Shown here: positions 60,369 to 64,000 of the stretch, one piece after another
How positions within the stretch are numbered: position 1 is the stretch's first letter
Layout: every line of letters begins with the position of its first letter
Origin: Terriglobus albidus
Lineage (GTDB): Bacteria; Acidobacteriota; Terriglobia; Terriglobales; Acidobacteriaceae
Direction: 5' to 3'
NCBI RefSeq assembly: GCF_008000815.1
Contig: NZ_CP042806.1
Span: 2,542,001-2,606,000, forward strand
DNA length: 64,000 nucleotides
Program-made: the position numbers and the translations under genes
The notes under the pieces: model-generated
The model's database searches: none
Told to the model about the DNA's origin: nothing
Seen by the model: only the letters and a program-made list of their open reading frames with translations

Positions 60369-61342
60369 TTCGCCTCGGTCTTGGAGATGATGCTCCTCTG
60401 ATCTCCTTCAGCGGTGAGCAGATTCCCGCAAAACGCCACTCTCCCGAATCCATCGCGCGGCTTGGCGCACAGCTTCAATCGATGATGGGCGAACGTTTCC
60501 GTGTGCTGGAGTCGGTTGCCATCGGTGGTATGGCTACTCTTTTCCAGGTACAACATACGCTGCATCGCGGTCTGTTCATTGCCAAGGTGCTGCATCTTGA
60601 ACTCGTGGAAAGAAAAGATGTTCGCGAAAGTTTCCGTCGTGAGGCGATCCACCTCGCTCAACTGGGGAACCATCCCGCGATGATTCCGATCCTCGACTTT
60701 CAGGAGAACGATCGCTTTGCATTCTTTCTCACGCCGTTTATCGAAGGTGAAGATCTGGATCACACGCTTGCTCGTTGCGGCTCACTGTCGCGCACTGAAG
60801 CCCTGCATATGGCAGCACAGGTCAGCAGCCTGCTTTGCCACGCGGAGTCCCACGGAATCACGCACTGCGACTTAGCTCCAGGTAATCTTCGTCTCGACAC
60901 CTTTGGGCGCTACCGGGTTCTCGATTTTGGCCTGTCACGCAGCCGGTTCGACACTACTACGGAATATCTGCGGGGGGGCACTCCGGCCTATACCAGCCCG
61001 GAGCAAGCGGCAGGCGGACAGCCTGACCACAGAAGCGACCTGTATTCGCTGGCGCTGATTCTCTGTGAGGCGATGAGCGGAAGGCCTCTCATCACGGGCG
61101 ATTCCTTTGATGAGATCCGTCACAAACACCTGAGTGCACAATGGACTCTTCCCGCTGTAGTCCAGAAAGATCCTCCGATTGCGAAACTCATGGATTGGAT
61201 GTTGGCTGCAGACCCAGCAGAACGCATGCAAAGCGCGTTCGAGCTTTCCGGCGTGCTCGCAGCTCTCGGTTTCGAGCGTCCGGAATTTCACGGAATGGCG
61301 AAGATCGAGACGGAGAATCGAAGGGTCCGGCTCTCCAATTAA
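60365..61342 (+). CDS. Cytoplasmic Hanks-type Ser/Thr protein kinase
   Basis: This 325-residue kinase has a glycine loop VAIGGMATLFQV, Lys74 in FIAKVL, the catalytic loop HCDLAPGN (167-174; HCD instead of HRD), DFG at 187-189 and the activation segment GTPAYTSPEQ (205-214). There is no TM helix or sensor domain, unlike most bacterial kinases of this class. It should phosphorylate Thr/Ser residues, probably those read by the FHA proteins at 41922 and 56526, with the PP2C at 41193 as opponent. It is the last gene of the ubiquitin-like operon and overlaps the E2 gene by 4 bp. Confidence 0.85.
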   Translation: MIRLGLGDDAPLISFSGEQIPAKRHSPESIARLGAQLQSMMGERFRVLESVAIGGMATLFQVQHTLHRGLFIAKVLHLELVERKDVRESFRREAIHLAQLGNHPAMIPILDFQENDRFAFFLTPFIEGEDLDHTLARCGSLSRTEALHMAAQVSSLLCHAESHGITHCDLAPGNLRLDTFGRYRVLDFGLSRSRFDTTTEYLRGGTPAYTSPEQAAGGQPDHRSDLYSLALILCEAMSGRPLITGDSFDEIRHKHLSAQWTLPAVVQKDPPIAKLMDWMLAADPAERMQSAFELSGVLAALGFERPEFHGMAKIETENRRVRLSN

Positions 61343-61349
61343 GGAACAA

Positions 61350-61375
61350 AGGCCCAGGCAAGATGGCCCGGGCCT
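61350..61375. terminator. Hairpin between convergent kinase and TonB receptor genes
   Basis: AGGCCC at 61350-61355 pairs with GGGCCT at 61370-61375, with further pairing inside (GGC/GCC). There is no strong T tract. It lies 8 bp after the kinase stop and before the convergent receptor's end. Confidence 0.5.
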
Positions 61376-61395
61376 CTGTGTTGTTTGGGGGAGGG

Positions 61396-64000
61396 CTAGA
61401 AAAGAATCTTCAAACCGAATTGCGTATTGAAGGGTTCACCGGCGCCAATACCCGGAGCTCCGTTGTAGTCGCCGATGGTGTCATACAGGCTGAAGCTCCC
61501 GCCTACCGTGCTGCTTGGCGGTGCATAGTTGATGCGGTTGAAGAGGTTGAACATCTCCGCGCGGAACTGAATGGTCATCAGCTCCTTGATCTTCGTATTT
61601 TTGAAGACGGAGAAATCCACATCGGAATAGCCAGGACCGTAGTAGCCGTTGCGACGCGTGGTCCCAAAGTGACGGGCAGCCGGGTCGGTAAACGCCGCAG
61701 GATTCAGCCAGCTCGCTCCCGGTTTTTGCCCTTGGTATCCCGCCTGTGGATTGCCGATCTGGACAGCGCGGTCGTTGCCCTCATTGGTTTCGCTGATATC
61801 GCCAGAAGCATGGACCGTAAACGGCTGGCCACCGTGGAAGCTGAGCAGGGAGTTCAACTGCCATCCATGCGTCAACTCTTTCGGGCCCCACGCCACTCCC
61901 GGAACTTCATAGCTCATCAGAGCGGTGAAGGTATTGCGCGTGTCAAAGTCGCTATTGCCGTAGTCGCCTTTGAAGTTGAAGTTATCCTGCGGCAGGCTTC
62001 CTCGATACGCAGTCACTTCATCCAGGTTATGGCTCCAGGTGTAGGCAGCTTGTGTCATCAGTCCATGCCAGTGCATGACACGTAGCTGCGCCTGCAGCGA
62101 GTTGTAGTTCGAGGTGCCGATGCTCTCGATCTGGTTGATGTTGCCGTACTGAGCATAGGTGTCGTGGTATGGGAGGAGCGTGGCACCGGCGGTAACATTG
62201 AGCTGATTCAGATCAAGCAGGCTGAGCAGCCGGCGTCCTTCGCTGCCCACATAGCCAAGTTGCGCGATCATGTTCGATCCGATCGTGTGTTCAAGATTCA
62301 GGCTGTAGTTCTGGTTGTAGGGCGTGCGGAAATTGCGATCGACAGAGAAGACCCCACACGGAGTGGCTTCCTTGCAGGGGTAGCCGATTGTTGAAGGAAA
62401 GATCGCCTGGCCGCCCACAATCGTGGTCTTACCGGCACTGATGGTGTAGACAGGGTTGGGGCCAGCTGGATTGCCTTCCACACCGTTCGGCGCCTGGTTG
62501 CCGGGACGGTTGTCAAGGAACGGATTCAGGTTTGGCGTATCGAAGTAGAAGCCATAGCCGGCACGGATCACTGTTTTGTCGTCCAGGCCATACGTGATAC
62601 CCAGACGTGGGCTGAAGTTCTTGTAGTACTGCTGATAGAGAGAACTGATCTGGTTGCCCTGGAAGGCGATGCCCTGGAGCGCGGTCAACTCCGGACGGAA
62701 GACAGAAAGATCTTTGTTGCCGTTATGCAGCGGGCCAACGTAGTCGTAGCGCACACCATAGTTGAAGCTCAGCTTTCTTGTAAGCTGCCATGAATCTCCC
62801 GCGTTCAGCTCCCAGGTGTTGACGAAAACCTGACGCTCCGGATCTCCAATGGCAATCGTGGCTGCCGATGTATAGCCGGCGAGGAAGTCTGCCAGCGCGC
62901 CGGCAAGTCCGGATCCACCGACACGCGTGCCATCAAAGGTGAACGATCCGACGGAGTGCCGCTTGTAGAACTCATCGAGCTGAGCCTGCCGGAACTCGCC
63001 ACCCAGACGAATCTGATGTTTACCCTTGACCCAGCTCAATTGGTCGGTCAGGTGCCCGGTGATGTCGTTACGGCCCTCAGGTGGTGTCATGCCAACCGGG
63101 TCGAAACCAGTGATAGTGATATTTGGAGCGTTACCGAAAGGCGCTCCGGTCATGAAGCCCAGGGACTGGACGTTGAAGTTGGTATTCGCGTCATTGAAGA
63201 CCTGGTTGAAATAGTTCACACCTACCAGCAACTGGTTCGAGATGGAAGGTGAGAGCATGCGGTTATAGACGACCGCGACGTTCTGCACATGGATTGGCGC
63301 CACTTCGAAGTAGTCGTAGATCTGCGATCCGACTGGCGCCACCTGGTTGCCCTGACCGACGAACCAGTGGGCGCTCAGGCTGTCTTTGTCGGTGATGTGA
63401 TAGTCCACCTTACCAAGCCCGTTATAGCTGTAGCCAAATTCGGGAACGTTCGAATGGAAGTTATTGACATTGCCGACCGTATCGGCGGATAGATTGCCGC
63501 CAGCCCAAAGCGTATTCAATACCTTCTGCATCGTGCCATTCACGGGGATATTCTTTGCGGCCAGAATGGCCTTTGCCTGGTTCTGCCAGCCGATGGATGG
63601 TTCGGTGGCACTGCCGGACTCGCCAATCACAAAGCGCTGCTTCTCAAAAGTCAAAAACCCAAAGAGCTTGTCCTTCAGGATTGGTGCGCCGACTGAGAAG
63701 CCCCAGTTGTAGTTGCGCACCTTCTGCTTCGTATCGCTGAACGGGCTTTTGGCTCCGAAGAGTTCATTGCGGTCAAAGTAGTAGGCAGAACCGTGCAGAT
63801 GATTGGTGCCCGACTTGAGAGTCAGATTGATGGTTCCACCTGGGTTACGTCCGCCCTCAGGGCCAGATTGCGTCTGGGCCGAGAACTGTTCAACAGCATC
63901 GATAGGTAGAACAATGCCGGCGATGCCGGAGACACCGCCCTGGTTGACGGCAGGTACGTTATGCCAGAGATCGTTGTTATCCACGCCATCAATCTGCCAG
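61396..64000 (-). CDS. TonB-dependent Oar-like receptor, partial (N-terminus beyond the window)
   Basis: At least 867 residues are visible on the minus strand, and the frame is open to the window end, so the gene's start is missing. The visible part begins in the plug domain (QIDGVDNND, AVEQFSAQTQSGPEGGRNPG) and runs through the beta-barrel to a C-terminal ILF, an outer-membrane Phe ending. It resembles the receptor at 20670 in family but not closely in sequence. Substrate is unknown. It is convergent with the kinase gene. No start codon should be annotated inside the window. Confidence 0.85.
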   Translation of the reverse strand, partial: WQIDGVDNNDLWHNVPAVNQGGVSGIAGIVLPIDAVEQFSAQTQSGPEGGRNPGGTINLTLKSGTNHLHGSAYYFDRNELFGAKSPFSDTKQKVRNYNWGFSVGAPILKDKLFGFLTFEKQRFVIGESGSATEPSIGWQNQAKAILAAKNIPVNGTMQKVLNTLWAGGNLSADTVGNVNNFHSNVPEFGYSYNGLGKVDYHITDKDSLSAHWFVGQGNQVAPVGSQIYDYFEVAPIHVQNVAVVYNRMLSPSISNQLLVGVNYFNQVFNDANTNFNVQSLGFMTGAPFGNAPNITITGFDPVGMTPPEGRNDITGHLTDQLSWVKGKHQIRLGGEFRQAQLDEFYKRHSVGSFTFDGTRVGGSGLAGALADFLAGYTSAATIAIGDPERQVFVNTWELNAGDSWQLTRKLSFNYGVRYDYVGPLHNGNKDLSVFRPELTALQGIAFQGNQISSLYQQYYKNFSPRLGITYGLDDKTVIRAGYGFYFDTPNLNPFLDNRPGNQAPNGVEGNPAGPNPVYTISAGKTTIVGGQAIFPSTIGYPCKEATPCGVFSVDRNFRTPYNQNYSLNLEHTIGSNMIAQLGYVGSEGRRLLSLLDLNQLNVTAGATLLPYHDTYAQYGNINQIESIGTSNYNSLQAQLRVMHWHGLMTQAAYTWSHNLDEVTAYRGSLPQDNFNFKGDYGNSDFDTRNTFTALMSYEVPGVAWGPKELTHGWQLNSLLSFHGGQPFTVHASGDISETNEGNDRAVQIGNPQAGYQGQKPGASWLNPAAFTDPAARHFGTTRRNGYYGPGYSDVDFSVFKNTKIKELMTIQFRAEMFNLFNRINYAPPSSTVGGSFSLYDTIGDYNGAPGIGAGEPFNTQFGLKILF

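Noticed and set aside
61396-63984. Start of the last TonB receptor at the GTG at 63984
   Set aside because: The visible sequence begins in the middle of the plug domain and the frame is open to the window edge.

Overview
The window looks like chromosomal DNA of a plant-matter-degrading Acidobacteriota (Terriglobus/Edaphobacter/Granulicella style). This is inferred from two very large Oar-like TonB receptors with carboxypeptidase-regulatory N-termini, Tat-exported sugar isomerases and glycosidases, many LacI/ROK regulators, a PQQ dehydrogenase with a partner cytochrome c, and GGCTTCAGCC palindromes. There is no rRNA gene to confirm it, and I see no tRNA, IS element, prophage or CRISPR array.

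Region 1 (1-10.6 kb) holds sugar oxidation and uptake genes: a diheme cytochrome c and PQQ dehydrogenase pair, a Tat-exported TIM-barrel isomerase, an NHS-type MFS transporter, a Gfo/Idh/MocA oxidoreductase, a second isomerase, a ROK regulator and a DegT-type aminotransferase. Region 2 (10.6-14.4 kb) is a palindrome cluster, a LacI regulator and a galK-galT pair, joined by a stop/start overlap. Region 3 (14.4-30.4 kb) is a pectin-degradation island: carboxylesterase, GH28 polygalacturonase, a double-domain CE12-like acetylesterase, CE8 pectin methylesterase, a large TonB receptor, a GH2-like gene broken by two compensating frameshifts, a LacI regulator and a second GH28. Operator-like ATTGAAACGTTTCGATT sites lie in front of the first GH28 gene and the TonB receptor. 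Two hairpin-forming repeats fill the gap between the last two genes, and a third copy lies near 3.1 kb. Region 4 (30.7-33.4 kb) is one SLBB/Wza-like polysaccharide export gene.

Region 5 (33.9-57.5 kb, minus strand) is a type VI secretion operon of about 23.6 kb. In transcription order: FHA membrane protein, VWA membrane protein, TssB, TssC, a small unknown gene, two Hcp genes, TssE, TssF, TssG (fused to a PASTA-like domain), TssK, ClpV, a DUF1080-TM-FHA fusion, a PP2C phosphatase, a muramidase with a secreted companion, a third Hcp, VgrG, a VgrG-tail-like protein, a two-TM protein, a secreted protein and three overlapping unknown genes. TssJ, TssL, TssM, TssA and PAAR are not recognisable here.

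Region 6 (57.6-61.3 kb, plus strand) is divergent from the T6SS operon across a gap of about 170 bp. It is a compact ubiquitin-like conjugation cassette: E1-like ThiF protein, membrane protein with two tandem RING-like zinc domains (candidate E3), ubiquitin-like beta-grasp protein ending in Gly, E2/UBC-fold protein with HPN and active-site Cys, and a Hanks Ser/Thr kinase. The only kinase lies in this operon, while the matching phosphatase and both FHA readers lie in the T6SS operon. This suggests that the two operons act together. A ubiquitin-like conjugation system coupled to a contractile secretion machine is the most interesting feature of the window. Region 7 (61.4 kb to the end) is a TonB receptor that runs off the window.
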